Assembly: GCF_032118995.1 (NCBI RefSeq)
Contig: NC_092665.1
Span: forward strand, 7,683,501 to 7,747,500
DNA length: 64,000 nt
Direction of reading: 5' to 3'
DNA from: Asterias amurensis
Lineage: Eukaryota; Echinodermata; Asteroidea; Forcipulatida; Asteriidae
Within the stretch, counting starts at the first letter, position 1; the number at the start of each line of letters is the position of its first letter. The translations under genes were made by a program, and so were the position numbers. Below are positions 26,701-41,700 of this stretch, piece by piece. Under the pieces are notes generated by a model. The model ran no database searches. It was not told where the DNA came from and saw nothing but the letters and a program-made list of their open reading frames with translations.

Positions 26701-29700
26701 ATGCAATTTTGATCTCGGGAGTATGATTAAAGTGGGATCTGATCGCCCTTGATGGGTGATCAAGAGTATAGTGGGAACGCAAAGGGCGATCAGGACCTCG
26801 CAATTTGAGGGCGAACATCCAGTAGGCCCGAATGGTGTGAAGCAATGCATGCAAGTAGACACAGCAATATAGTTAGTGACAAATAAGAATTGTAAATAAA
26901 GCATACAGCAATATACTTGATATTGAATTTCCAATATTTTGGGGTTATATAAAAAAAAACATGACATCGACGAACAACAAAATGGTGGCTGCCAGAGCCC
27001 CATGCAGAGCTTGAGCTGGCTGCAGTAAGGGCGCTATGGGTACATTGCACATGCGAGCTGCACACTGACCTTTCATTGGTAAACTTTTAATCCAATTCCG
27101 TTCCCAAAAGGAGGATCAAGGTGCGATCATACTCAAATGGGAACGCGACCGCGATTCAAGTCTGCGACTAATCCATTGCGGGATCATGATCTCGCAATTG
27201 TGGATCCAGTGGGAACGCGGTCTGCTACATACACTTGCCCTTATCAGTTAGCAAACACAGAGGGAAAACCCGCACAAAATTAGGATTTATGTGAATAAGT
27301 GTGGAAGAGCCGTGGTCGAGCGGTTAGAAAACCGAATTCAAACTCTGGTGTTTCTGATCAGCAGAGTGTGGGTGCGATTCCCCAGCCGTGACACTTGTGT
27401 CCTTAAGCAAGACACTTAACCATTGCTTTGTTCTTCAGATGGAACATAAAGCCGTGGTCCCATGTGTTGTGTAACGCATGTAAAAGAACCAAGTGCTCCT
27501 ATCGAAAAGAGAAGGGGGTTCATCCCGGTGTTCCAGGCTGTGGCTAGCACCTTGTAAACCCTTATAAGATGCTACATAATTGGTTCTCAGAATTCATCAC
27601 TGACTGCAATAACCTATCTTTCTGAAAGTTTGTATATACTCAGCGCCTTGAGGCAACCTTGTTGGTAGATACTTGCGCTATATAAGACTTTGATAGTATT
27701 ACTATTTTTTATAAGATGAATGTTACTTACTGGTGGCCTGGTTGATGTGCATCTTTGACTTTACTCAAAACACTCAGCGTTTTATCTGGGCTGAGTTGGT
27801 CTGCAATCTTGGAGAATAGAACAACTTGACTGCAATGTTGAGGGCCCAGAGAGAAAAAGTACTTCAGAATCCTGTCTGCTGTTACCTTCGTTGTTTCAAG
27901 AAAAAGAAAGTTAACCTTTATATTTTATCATTTCACTTTAAAGGCACTGGACATTATTGGTAAGTACTCCAAATAATTGTTAGCATAAAAACTTGGTAAG
28001 AGCAATGGATAGTATTAAACATTGTGAGAAACGACCCCCTTTGAGTAAACAGAATTTTTAAGAAAGAGGTAATTTCTCACTCAAATAATAAAATACTTCA
28101 GCTGAAGCATTTTTCTTTCATTATTAACTAGCAAATTTGATGACCAATTGAGTCAAAATTTTCACAGGTTTGTTATTTTATGCATATGTTGGGATACACC
28201 AAGTGAGAATACTAGTCTTTGACAATTACCAAACTTGTCTAGTGCCTCTAAGGAAACTTTATATTAATGTTTTAAGCGGTGTTAAGAAATGCTTATCTTG
28301 GTTGGTTGGTTGGTTGCCTAATACTCGGTGGCCGAGAATCGGCGCTTACGGAAGCAGGGAATTCTGTGCTTACGGCAAGCGTATTTCACAGCATGAGTAT
28401 TTCACGGGTTAGCGGCGAATTTTGGCTTCTGCGCGTGCGTACTCTGCGTTACTAGGCATTCTACACTTACAAGGCTTGCGCAGAAATTCGGCGCTTGCAC
28501 GTAAGCGGAGAATCGTGATCGTAAGCGCAGAATTCGGCGGTAAGCAGAGCCATGAAATAGGGCCCTGGTTAGCCCAGAGCGTAATCTTGCACTATGAGCC
28601 TTATCGAGTGTCGTTCTCAATACTGGTTAGCCCAGAGCGTAATCTTGCACTGTGAGCCTTATCCAGTGTCGTTCTCTATACTGGTTAGCCCAGAGCGTAA
28701 TCTTGCACTATGAGCCTTATCCAGTGTCGTTCTCTATACTGGTTAGCCCAGAGCGTAATCTTGCACTGTGAGCCTTATCCAGTTTCGTTCTCTATACTGG
28801 TTAGCCCAGAGCGTAATCTTGCACTGTGAGCCTTATCCAGTGTCGTTCTCTATACTGGTTAGCCCAGAGCGTAATCTTGCACTGTGAGCCTTATCCAGTG
28901 TCGTTCTCTATACTGGTTAGCCCAGAGCGTAATCTTGCACTGTGAGCCTTATCCAGTGTCGTTCTCTATACTGGTTAGCCCAGAGCGTAATCTTGCACTA
29001 TGAGCCTTATCCAGTGTCGTTCTCTATACTGGTTAGCCCAGAGCGTAATCTTGCACTATGAGCCTTATCCAGTGTCGTTCTCTATACTGGTTAGCCCAGA
29101 GCGTAATCTTGCACTGTGAGCCTTATCCAGTGTCGTTCTCTATACTGGTTAGCCCAGAGCGTAATCTTGCACTGTGAGCCTTATCCAGTGTCGTTCTCTA
29201 TACTGGTTAGCCCAGAGCGTAATCTTGCACTATGAGCCTTATCCAGTGTCGTTCTCTATACTGGTTAGCCCAGAGCGTAATCTTGCACTGTGAGCCTTAT
29301 CCAGTGTCGTTCTCTATACTGGTAGTAGCCCAGATTAATCTTGCACTGTGAGCCTTATCCAGTGTCGTTCTCTATACTGGTTAGCCCAGAGCGTAATCTT
29401 GCACTATGAGCCTTGTCCAGTGTCGTTCTCTATACTGGTTAGCCCAGAGCGTAATCTTGCACTGTGAGCCTTATCCAGTGTCGTTCTCCATACTGGTTAG
29501 CCCAGAGCGTAATCTTGCACTGTGAGCCTTATCCAGTGTCTTTCTCTATACTGGTTATCCCAGAGCGTAATCTTGCACTGTGAGCCTTATCCAGTGTCTT
29601 TCTCTAAACTGGTTAGCCCAGAGCGTAATCTTGCACTGTGAGCCTTATCCAGTGTCGTTCTCTATACTGGTTAGCCCAGAGCGTAATCTTGCACTGTGGG

Positions 29701-32700
29701 CCTTATCCAGTGTCGTTCTCTATACTGGTTAGCCCATTGAGAAATCTTGCACTATGAGCCTTATCCAGTGTCGTTCTCTATACTGCTTAGCCCAGAGCGT
29801 AATCTTGCACTATGAGCCTTATCCAGTGTCGTTCTCTATACTGGTTAGCCCAGAGCGTAATCTTGCACTGTGAGCCTTATCCAGTGTCGTTCTCTATACT
29901 GGTTAGCCCAGAGCATAATCTTGCACTGTGAGCCTTATCCAGTGTCGTTCTCTATACTGGTTAGCCCAGAGCGTAATCTTGCACTGTGAGCCTTATCCAG
30001 TGTCGTTCTCTATACTGGTTAGCCCAGAGCGTAATCTTGCACTGTGAGCCTTATCTAGTGTCGTTCTCTATACTGGTTAGCCCAGATCGTAATCTTGCAC
30101 TATGAGCCTTATCCGGTGTCGTTCTCTATACTGGTTAGCCCAGAGCGTAATCTTGCACTATGAGCCTTATCCAGTGTCGTTCTCTATACTGGTTAGCCCA
30201 GAGCGTAATCTTGCACTGTGAGCCTTATCCAGTGTCGTTCTCTATACTGGTTAGCCCAGAGCGTAATCTTGCACTGTGAGCCTTATCCAGTGTCGTTCTC
30301 TATACTGGTTAGCCCAGAGCATAATCTTGCACTGTGAGCCTTATCCAGTGTCGTTCTCTATACTGGTAATAGCCCAGAGTGTAATCTTGCACTGTGAGCC
30401 TTATCCAGTGTCGTTCTCTATACTGGTTAGCCCTGAGCGTAATCTTGCACTGTGAGCATTATCCAGTGTCGTTCTCTATACTGGTAGTAGCCCAGATTAA
30501 TCTTGCACTATGAGCCTTATCCAGTGTCGTTCTCTATACTGGTTAGCCCAGAGCGTAATCTTGCACTATGAGCCTTATCCAGTGTCGTTCTCTATACTGG
30601 TAATAGCCCAGAGCGTAATCTTGCACTGTGAGCCTTATCCAGTGTCGTTCTCTATACTGGTTAGCCCAGAGCGTAATCTTGCACTATGAGCCTTATCCAG
30701 TGTCGTTCTCTATACTGGTAATAGCCCAGAGCGTAATCTTGCACTGTGAGCCTTATCCAGTGTCGTTCTCTATACTGGTTAGCCCAGAGCGTAATCTTGC
30801 ACTGTGAGCCTTATCCAGTGTCGTTCTCTATACTGGTTAGCCCAGAGCATAATCTTGCACTGTGAGCCTTATCCAGTGTCGTTCTCTATACTGGTAATAG
30901 CCCAGAGCGTAATCTTGCACTGTGAGCCTTATCCAGTGTCGTTCTCTATACTGGTTAGCCCAGAGCATAATCTTGCACTATGAGCCTTATCCAGTGTCGT
31001 TCTCTATACTGGTTAGCCCAGAGCGTAATCTTGCACTGTGAGCCTTATCCAGTGTCGTTCTCTATACTGGTTAGCCCAGAGCGTAATCTTGCACTATGAG
31101 CCTTATCCAGTGTCGTTCTCTATACTGGTTAGCCCAGAGCATAATCTTGCACTATGAGCCTTATCCAGTGTCGTTCTCTATACTAGGTAGCCCAGAGCGT
31201 AATCTTGCACTATGAGCCTTGTCCAGTGTCGTTCTCTATACTGATTAGCCCAGAGCGTAATCTTGCACTGTGAGCCTTATCCAGTGTCGTTCTCTATACT
31301 GGTTAGCCCTGAGCGTAATCTTGCACTGTGAGCCTTATCCAGTGTCGTTCTCTATACTGGTTAGCCCTGAGCGTAATCTTGCACTGTGAGCCTTATCCAG
31401 TGTCGTTCTCTATACTGCCTTCTCTTCTCTCTGCTCATCGACTCTAGCACAATCTTTGTTAAGCATTATAACGATTAAATAAAATATTCTGTATATAGAC
31501 CAATCCGACGCGCACCGAGCGCACAAGTGTTGCACACACCGCGCGATGTGACTGCTGCGGTGTATGTGCTTAGTTTTGTGCACAAAGACATGAGGAAATC
31601 ATGTTCCTTTTCACTCTTTCCGACTTACACAATTTCCTTAACAGGACATCATGATATACCAATGTAGATCACTGACCACAAATATTTGCACACAAAAAAA
31701 AGACCGAATCATCTTGAAAAAGGTGCTTGTCTTTGGCGAGTTAGGGGTCAACGAAGCGGAAACTGCATAACAGTCTCTAAAATGCGTTACATCGGCAAGG
31801 TATCTTGTCAGAATTTCAGTATTTTACTTTCTGCTTAATTTTAATAATTAAACAAGAATGTAGTATCTTGTTATATCGAGCAGCCATATCAGAGAAATTT
31901 CATAGATTGTCGAGGAAGACATTCAATTCCCATAAAAAGTGCAAAGGAAAATGATTTTCTCATGTCTTTGTGCACAAAACTAGGCACAAAGACACCGCAG
32001 CAGTGGCGTGCAGCACCCATGGCGGCGCCCAGCAATTGCGCGCCTGGATTTGTCTATATCTAGCCCAAAGAAAAGAGTCGTCTTCTAGCTTTACGTGCTA
32101 TCGGCCAAGTTTAATCGTGACACCTGCAAATTAACTCATTAAAGTAGTGTGAATCCAAGCCACAGTGATTTACCTGATCAGCATGGAGTGTGCTACTGTC
32201 ATCAAATAGAACCCAGTCTAGGTAGTGGAGCATTCCTAATCCTGCTCCAGTCATCAATTCAGTGTCCTTCACAGAAATAACACAACATACTTAATTTAGT
32301 ACAAGTGCAGGTTAGGTATTTAAATCACCAAGTTTATAATTGATATGCTCATACATCTTAGACTATAATTCTAAACAAGTCATAGCTGCAAATAACAAAG
32401 GGACACTTTGCCTTGGATCGGTCGAGTTGATCTATGAAGCGTTTGAAATCATTTGTTATGAAATGCATATGATTAGAAAGATGTTTCAAAAGTAGAATCT
32501 AACAATCCACACAAATATGCCTCGAAATTGCAAGGTTTTCCTGTATGTTGTGAACTAACATGGCACACCATTTTATGGAGCCAAGTTTTTGACTCCTTAA
32601 AATGGGCGACAGTTTTGGTTCGTCAAGCAAAAGGAAAACCATGCAATTTCGAGGCCATGTTTGGCTTCTACAACATCTTTCCAACCATATGTATTTCAAC

Positions 32701-35700
32701 CGCTTTTCAACTCGCCCGGTCCAAGGCAACGTGTCCCTTTCAGACTGAGTTTGTTGAAGAATACAAATACAGTGAACGAATTTATGCTCTAAAATGGTTT
32801 AATGTGATTGTTAGGGCTGGATAATTCATGCATTCTGAGATCAATGTGAACCCTAGCAAAATAGTACAGCGTAGGGTGTCAGGGTCGAGCGTATAAAAGC
32901 ACCGAACTCAAGCTCTGGTGCTTCTGTTAAGCACAGTGTGGGGTCGAATCGCGGTCGTGACACTTGTGTCCTTGAGCAAGACACTTAAACATAAGCTTCT
33001 CTCCACCCAGGGGTAAATGGGTATCTACGAGGGCAGTGATGGTTCTTATAGCTTAGTGCGCTATATTTGGCAGCACAGACTGTATACTCCCCAGGGAGCT
33101 GAGATGGTTTGAGGAATATTTAAGGCCCAGTGACCAGGGGTAATAATGTTGAAGCGCCATGAGCAACACTGCGTGACGAACCTGAGCGCTGTATAAGAAG
33201 CCACTATTATTATAATAATTATTATTAACCGTCATACTTTCTGGATCTCCAAACCCTTGACATGTTTCACTGGTTATGCATACTTGTCAACACAGTCATG
33301 GTGTGTACCAAGCTATATTGTTATACCTCAAGAACAGATTGTGAAGTTTGATTGGTCGAGAACCAATCACGTGACGTGCACTAAAAACGCATGTACCATG
33401 GCTGCACAGCGCGCCAGGTAACATGAGTTTTGTTAACCGGTGAACATCAAAGTGATCGTTCCCAGCGTTGGTCGATTTCTAGCGCTGGTCGATTTCCAGC
33501 GCTTACATGTAGTACCAAACCGCCGCGGGTTCGAGGGGAATAGTGAAGAATTGTTCCTTATTTGAACAACTGTAAACAATAACTGAAGAACTTTGAGAAG
33601 AGGAATAATTATGTTACCAAGGAATAACAAAACAATTGTTGCACGCCGTGACAGGGTCCATGGGTTTTGTACACTCTCGGGGGGAAATGGCACCCGGGTG
33701 TACAAGACGACATTGATCTAATCACAGCGTGCAACAATTGTATACTGCCAAGTGTCAGGAAAAGATTTGGGGCTTCAAATGGTCAGCAGAAGGATTAAAA
33801 GTGAATTAGGTCTGAATGAGTTTTGTTGTGTCATCATGGCTTACATTGAATACTATCCTACCTCAAATGCTGTGTATGGCTTGGGGCTGCATTCAATTAT
33901 TTTCTTCAGTGGTAATTCTGACATGTTGAAGTACGGCAATGTCAAATGCCAATTGGGAGTTTCTCCTCTGAAATTATCAAACATATCAATCACATTTAAT
34001 GATAACATTTCATAATTTCAACTTATTAACTTCCTTTAAGTATGATTTCTTTTTTCTGCAACTGAGAAACAGTATCCTGTAAGCTTTCAACCTGGAAGTT
34101 GGAACAGCAAGCAAGTTGGCATCACTTGACCTTAGTAGACGCACAGGCTTGTACGGCAATAGAAGTGTAATGCTTGAAGAACCGAGGTGATGTGCTTACA
34201 CCTTTAACAACGTGTTAGCGTGTATTTGCATACACATCTGGTTGATTGCTTAAAACCAAAAGTCTCGCCCTTTTCATAAGAAATTGCATACATGTGCATG
34301 TAAGTGCTCTTTTAAAGCCATTGGAACCTTTCGGTACAGACAAAAAAATAAAAATTCACAGATTTACAAATAACTTACAGGGTTTACAGAAGGTAGTGGT
34401 GAAAGACTTCTCTTGAAATATTATTCCATGAAATGCTTTACTTTTTGAGAAAACAGTAAAACAATATCAATTCTCGTTAGTGAGAATTACGGATTTATTT
34501 TAAACACATGTCATGACACGGCGAAACGCGCCGATACAAGGGTGGATTTTCTCGTTATTTTCTCCCGACTCCAATGACCGATTGACCCTAAACTTTCACA
34601 GGTTTGTTATTTTATATAGAAGTTGTGATACATGGAGTGTGAGCCTTGAACAATACTGTTTACCGAAAGGGTCCAATGGCTTTAAGGCAAAACTTAGTTC
34701 TATCATTTTTCTCAGCGTTCAAGGTGCAGTACCCAGAATCACAGAAACATGTTTCAAGTGAAGTGCCAACATATAAGGCACACCCCTGTATAAGGCGCAC
34801 CATGACCACAGAGACACTTTAGAGAGGTCACTCCACTGTCGGTGCATCACCACACAGGGGTCATTGTGTTGGTATATGACACTTAAAGGCAGTGGACACG
34901 TATTGGTAATTACTCAAAATAATTGTTAGTATAAAAACTTACTTGGTAAGAATAAGCAATAGAGAGCTGTTGATGGTATAAAACATTGTGAGAAACGGCT
35001 CCCTCTGAAGTAATGTAGTTTTTGAGAAAGAAGTCATTTCTCACTCAAATATTTGAATTGAGTTCAAGACCTCAGCTAAAGTCTCAAATTTAAGGTATCT
35101 GAAAGCACAACTGTGCGACAGGGTGTTTTTTCTTCCATTATTCTCTCGCAACTTCGACGACCAATTGAGTTAAAATCTTCACAGGTTTGTTATTTTGAGC
35201 ATAGGTTGAGATACACTAAGTGAGAAGACTGGTCTTTGACAATTACCAAAGGTGTCCAGTGCATTTAACATCACGAGTCTGCACGCGGGGGTCTGGGTTC
35301 TCAATATATCCATGGTCCCTAAGCAATGTCTGATATGCAGGAAAATACAGTTATCATGTGTTACCTGCAGTAGTGCAGAGCCAGTTGGAGACAAGACTGA
35401 AGGTACAGGGAACGTAACTCACTGGATGATGCGTCACAATCAGTAGATTCTATCAACCAAAACAAAAACAATCAGAAAAGAAAAATAATTTTTTTGTGAT
35501 ATAGTAAAGGATTGCTGTAATACCATGTAATAACTATCTCTAAATGAGTTAGGGTGGTTCTGATAAGAACTGTTGGTTTCAACTTGAAGTTTCGATTAGT
35601 ATGCTCTGATCGTCTTCCAGAGAAAGCTGGACTCTGATGCTGCCTGCTGCTTAGTCCTGCTTAGTTGTATGTGATTTGTGCAAGATGTTTCGGAAAAGGT

Positions 35701-38700
35701 AAGTTTGAATAAGAAGTTTGTCTATTTCTGGGAAGAAGTCATGGCCTTTATGTAAAAATTTGTTTTTCTGGAAGTAAGAAGGGAAACTGACCTGTAAAAC
35801 CTTATCTTATCCACTTTTGTCTCAATAGGGTTTTGATAAATTGTATTAACCATAAAAACATTAACAGCAAATGTGGGATTTTACAATAAACTCTGTAAGT
35901 TGACCTACAGAGCGAACAAGCTTTCACAAGAATCTGAACTTCAGGGCACCTCGAATAGCAGCTACAGCATGTATTTTGGCAGTTGTTTTTGAAAAGAACT
36001 TGTACTGCGATATTTGTTTAATATCTAACCCAGTGAATATGACTTGAGTAAAATATGCTTAGTTTAGAATTACACATTCTCTAAATTATGAAGAAATGGT
36101 TCAATTATAACCGTGTCATAAATATTTTCCTGTGCTTTTATATTTTTATTGTAAAATGTATTATCAGTCAGCCTGTGGCTTTGACAAGCAGATATTTTTA
36201 ATAAACCAGTAATAATAATAATGTAATAATAATAACATAATAATAATTCATCTATTTTATCCAAATTTCTTTGACTACCATGTGTCACAAAAAAAACTAT
36301 ACACTTTTGAAATGTCTGCCGAATAGAAAACATATGATTCTAATTATTTTCTGACTTTTTTTGTGTCATATGAAATTTGAGTCCCTAAAAGCTATCCATA
36401 CATACAAACCTTTTCACCCAGAAATTACATTTTTTATTCGGCAGCCGTTTCAAAAGTGTATAGGTTTTTGAGACACCCTGTACAAACCTGATACAATTCC
36501 TTGTGGGACGTTGTTTAGTCTCCCCAAAGTCATTGCTGTTCTGAGCAGTAGATGTCCCTCCAGCATGCATTGAAGATAAGCAGCTGGGCTTGAATGTTGG
36601 TAACGTTCACCAAGCTCCATTAATGACTTGTACACAGCCGTAGGAGCAGACTTCTCATGTATGTATATGGTGTTAGATTTACTGGAGATACTTGTACCCG
36701 TAGCACTAATCAACAAAGTAAAATAAATCTGATGAGTAAAAAAGGATGAAACTGAAGGATTTCAATCGACCATTATCAACTAATAAGCGTATTGACCCTA
36801 ACTAATGACACGTAACTATTTTTAACACTGTTCAGTACCTGTTAAGGGAATAAAAGAGTAAGGCATTGAGTTCTTAAACGTCCGTTTAAACCGGCAGTGG
36901 CCATGCAATTTTATTGTAGAAAATCAAATTTTCAAAAACTTTTGTAAAAATGTTTTTAGCATGTTGGGTTGCAATACATGCTTGTACAAAATAAGAAATG
37001 CACTGGTACTAAAAGCTATGAATTGCGTTCCGCGTAAGTAAATTGGCGTACATGAGCTTGTGCGCCAAACACGCAAAGCCAGCCGGTTTTAAACAGCTCT
37101 AGCTGTGTCTTTATCAGCCGTTTAAACACCCCTACTTGACGCTCTCTCCATCAATAGGAATAGCGAAACTGTGTGGGGTATTTATGAATATTGGATCAAA
37201 TTAATAGTCATTAATTGATTAAGTTCGAGTGATTAAGTGCAAATCATTAGAAGTCAAAATATGTTGTAGTCTTCAAACATAATTCAGCCACACTCCATTC
37301 ATTGGAAACACCAGAGCTTGAGTTTTGAGCTCTTAACCGCTTGACCACAAGACTCCGCAAATTGCACTAGGATCAAAATATTGCACTAAGAGGATCTAAA
37401 GCTAATTTTTGATTGCCCTGAAAAAAAAGTTCCCTGACAAAAAAAGAAGCAACAAAGTGGAAAAAAAAAACTTTTTCAGATTAAAAAAAAAATAAATAAA
37501 CCTAACTCAAAGGACATAAAACCAGCTCAGCAGTATGAGCTCTTTTGCAAAGCATGATCTCAAGAACATTCCTATGGCACATAGGAGCAAAACATTTGAT
37601 CAGTGTGTGCTACTAAGAATAACATATGGAGCCGAAACATGGACAACAACAAAACTAACAGAACAAAAACTCTGCACAACACAAAGAGCAATGGAGAGGC
37701 AAATACTACATATCTCAATTAGAGGCAGGATTAAATGCACAAAAACATGAGAGAAAACTGGAGTAAGAGATATCATAAGGAAAATAAAACAAGCTAAAAG
37801 GATATGGGCTGGACACACTGTCCGAAGAAGTGACAATAGATGGACAACAAGAATAATGGATTGGCAACCAAGGACAGGGAAAAGGAGAATAGGTACATGA
37901 CATGTAAAGAGAAGATGGAGAGATAACAACGAATGGCGTCGACATGAGGGCTACATCCTACATTAAATGAGCACAGCTTAAATGATGATGATGATGATGA
38001 TGATGATAATGATATTAGGTGAATATACCTTTTATTTGAAGGTGTTGGGTTTGTAGAGTCTCTTGTCCTTGACAGTAGCATTACATGGTCCTTACTGACT
38101 GCGAGTTGAGTCAGGCCTAGATATGGCTCAAGACCAACCAAACTGACATCTAACGTGGCAGGAGGACATGTCTGCAATAAGATTCAAGATGTGTTTTAGT
38201 TCATAGTTCAAATGGTCCGTACTGACTACAAGTTAAGTAAGGCATAGATATGGCTCAAGACCAACCAAACTGACATCTAACGTGGCAGGAGGGTATGTCT
38301 GCAATAAGATTCAAGATGTGTTTTAGTTCATAGTTCAAATGGTCTGTACTGACTACAAGTTAAGTAAGGCATAGATGGCTCAAGACCAACCAAACTGACA
38401 TCTAACGTGGCAGGAGGACATGTCTGCAATAAGATTCAAGATGTGTTTTAGTTCATAGTTCAAATGGTCCGTACTGACTACAAGTTAAGTAAGGCATAGA
38501 TATGGCTCAAGACCAACCAAACTGACATCTAATGTGGCAGGAGGGTATGTCTACATAAATATTTAAGCTGTGTTTTAGTGTAATAAGTCTGAATTGTATG
38601 CTCAATATTGACTGATAAGTTGATATTGATATATTGATGTGACAGGAATAACTATACCCTAGATTCATTGCAAATGCAATACCTCACTGACCTAGCCCTG

Positions 38701-41700
38701 GCGGCCTTAAACTTTCGTATATACAGTGACGTCCTGGATATCAGGGTCCATTTCTGGGGCGAGAAGTTTGTAAAGCTTCATAACTCAAACCTGCAAGAAG
38801 CCACTAATTTCAACAGATTCACATTCCATGGCAGCATGTATTTTTCTGCGGTGGGTTTTAGTCACATATGTTTTTAATGTGTCAACATTTTTACTGTATG
38901 CGAGTATTTGACGTACCCTTTTTGGGATCTAATATAGAATAATTGAATGGAATATATTCCTCACAAATCTGTAATTTTGTGAAATAATGCAGCTTCCAAC
39001 GTTAAAACATTTTCAGTTGTCAAACTACGTTACTTCAGAGGGAGCCATTTCTCACAAGATTTTTTACTATATAGAAACAGCTCTCCATTGCTCAATACCA
39101 AGTAAGTTTTTATGCTAACAACTATTTTGAGTAATTACCAATAGTGTCCATCCAGTGCCTTTAAGGAAATTGACAAATGATATTCAATGTTGACTTTGAG
39201 TCTGATAAATATCCTTCAATTCTGTTTCGGAGTTTCGTAGGATAATTACCATCAAGACAAAAGGGATAAATATTCTGCTGAATCTCTCTCTCAATTTGAT
39301 TATGGTCTCTTAGAAAAAATTCTGATCCAGTAAAACGGTTTTAGCAACAAGCCCTGAAGCATTGATATACAGAACCACAACAATTACACGTCTCCTGACG
39401 ATGACTAGAGCAAGCTAGTCTAAACGTTGAGACCAATTCAAGAACTGACTCTACGGTAGTGCAGTTAATTATGATCCTATAATAAAGTAGTAGTCCCAGC
39501 CAATTTTCTATACTTTGCACCCGGGTAGTAGTTAAAAAACAGGACAGTTCTTTTCAGAACTGAGAAGTCTCCCGAACATCAGACAAATCTACTCTACGGT
39601 AGTAGAATAAAGAAAGACAGTTCTCTTAGAACAATTGTACCTCGCAAGTAGATACACACATGGTGTTACCGCAATCGAAATATATAATTAGATGTAACTT
39701 AATAAAAGGTTGTTTTTTTCTGTGTTAACCCTATATCATTTTAACACATAATTCCAACTTACATTGTGTATGTTATCAACAGTCTCCATATTAAGCAATG
39801 CTGCAGCCAATGTGTGCAGTGTGTATGTCTCTAAACCATTCTGTGTCAGAGCAAACAATAGACTATAGCCTGCCTGGACCTGTATAGCATCAGCCTTGTA
39901 GGTGTATTCAGTCAGTAAGCGTGGTATAGGCTGCATCTCATATAAGAAACCTTGTTTGGATGTACTGAAGAAACAACAAAGCCCTGTGAATGACAAATTA
40001 CAAGACACAGTATAAAAAACATGTACTAAGCCTAAAAGATGTTAAATTGGCATCAGGGATAGAGAATATTAATTTTAGTTTTTACCCATACACCAATATG
40101 TATGTTTTGGCAGTGGAACAATATAATAGTGGTTAAATTTGCATCGAGGATAAAGAATATCAATGTACCAAGGCAAGTCATTTACATCTAGTGAAGCAGT
40201 GTTTTTAAGGGTTCAGTAAAGAGGTTTTACTACAGAGCTCTGTATTTATTTTATAAACACTATGTGTGTTCATAGTGGCATGTAACCATGACTTCCATGT
40301 TTTACATTATTGTATCTGTATCAGTAATCATGTGAGAACTCTCTACTGTGGTAAATACCTTACTTGTTAGAAACGCACAATGTTCTTACACATTCCAGGT
40401 TCAAGGTTCAAGGTTCATTTATGTAATGGGTCATTGAGTTAGACTTAATCAACTGCCTTTTCCTGGGTTTGTTACATTTCTTCTCTTTTTTTTATATCTC
40501 AAAATTATTTTGGCTGTTTATTTTGTAAAGTGTTTAACTAATTCTTATGTAATTTGTCTCTGCTTTGATGAATAAATAAAATTTTAAAAAATAATAAAAT
40601 ACTTGCTACATGTACATCTGACATACTCACCTGCAAGCTTATGTGCATTGTGACTCTCCATCATATCATTACTTGGCTGTGTCCTGCTGTCATCAGACAC
40701 TTCTATCAAAACAAATCAATTCATTATCAACCAATGATGCACAGCAGTCCATTGTAGCCTAAAGTCAATATCATTGTAGCAATATTGAAAGCTCTAATTG
40801 CAATGTCATGATCAAATTCTGGGGCTATCAAAGTTTTGACCCCAGTCCCGGTTGTGGCAGTCGTGTACTTGAGCAAATGTTTTAATCAAGTTCTTAAAAG
40901 ATTAGTTAAAACTTCTAACTACAGTTGACTCTTGTTAACTCTTGCACTATCCAAAGCTCGTAATATCCAATCGCGGTAATAATCAATGCATTTTAATGCA
41001 TTGAAAAACCTTGTATTAACACGAACCTCGTAATATGCGAGCTCGTTAGAACGGAGTTGAATGTAATTGCCAATTACCAATTCTTATCAATGATCAATGA
41101 TGCTTTTTGGGCCAATGTAAAAATCATTTACATACAAACAAAACATTTGATTTGCCAGATTATTGTGAATAAATACAACTTAGCTGCCCACTTACAATAT
41201 GACAAATCTCATCTGCATTATATGGATTTCCTCATTCTTGTTGGCTCTCTAAAATTAGATACACACATTTTGGCGAAAATTTAAAACGTTTTTAGCTGTA
41301 CGCATAATAAGAAAGTTACCTGATGTATATGTTGGTGAAAGTTGTAGAGAATGCAGACTATTATCATCATCATTTTCCACCTCAGACAAATTTAACTTGA
41401 TGAACCGACGATACAATAGCTGAGTTAAAGATGACTTTATCCTTAAATTATAAGAAGGCAAAAAAATGTTTAATGGCCTCCTATAACAAGCCAAGCAGAG
41501 TCTTTATGGGTGCGTTCGATAAGCTTCCCTGTGTCGACCCGCAGTGCTCACTCAGGTGAGCCCCTGACAAGAGCTTATCGAACGATCACTCACCCTCTCG
41601 TGATGACGCCATGCCCCTCGGGCCAGCCCCAAGTGACCCAGTCCACAAGCAGGGTACTTGGGGCTGACCTGGGTGAGCCCCTGACATGACGTCAAAGCTA

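Noticed and set aside
26503..27003. 166-codon minus-strand ORF
   Set aside because: Lies across a GGGCGATC repeat element in HPS3 intron 13 and shows no domain.
28565..31417. CRISPR-like array
   Set aside because: The units are contiguous 58-bp copies with no unique spacers, in a eukaryotic intron.
33752..34015. 87-codon plus-strand ORF in HPS3 intron 10-11
   Set aside because: Antisense to HPS3, no similarity that I recognise.
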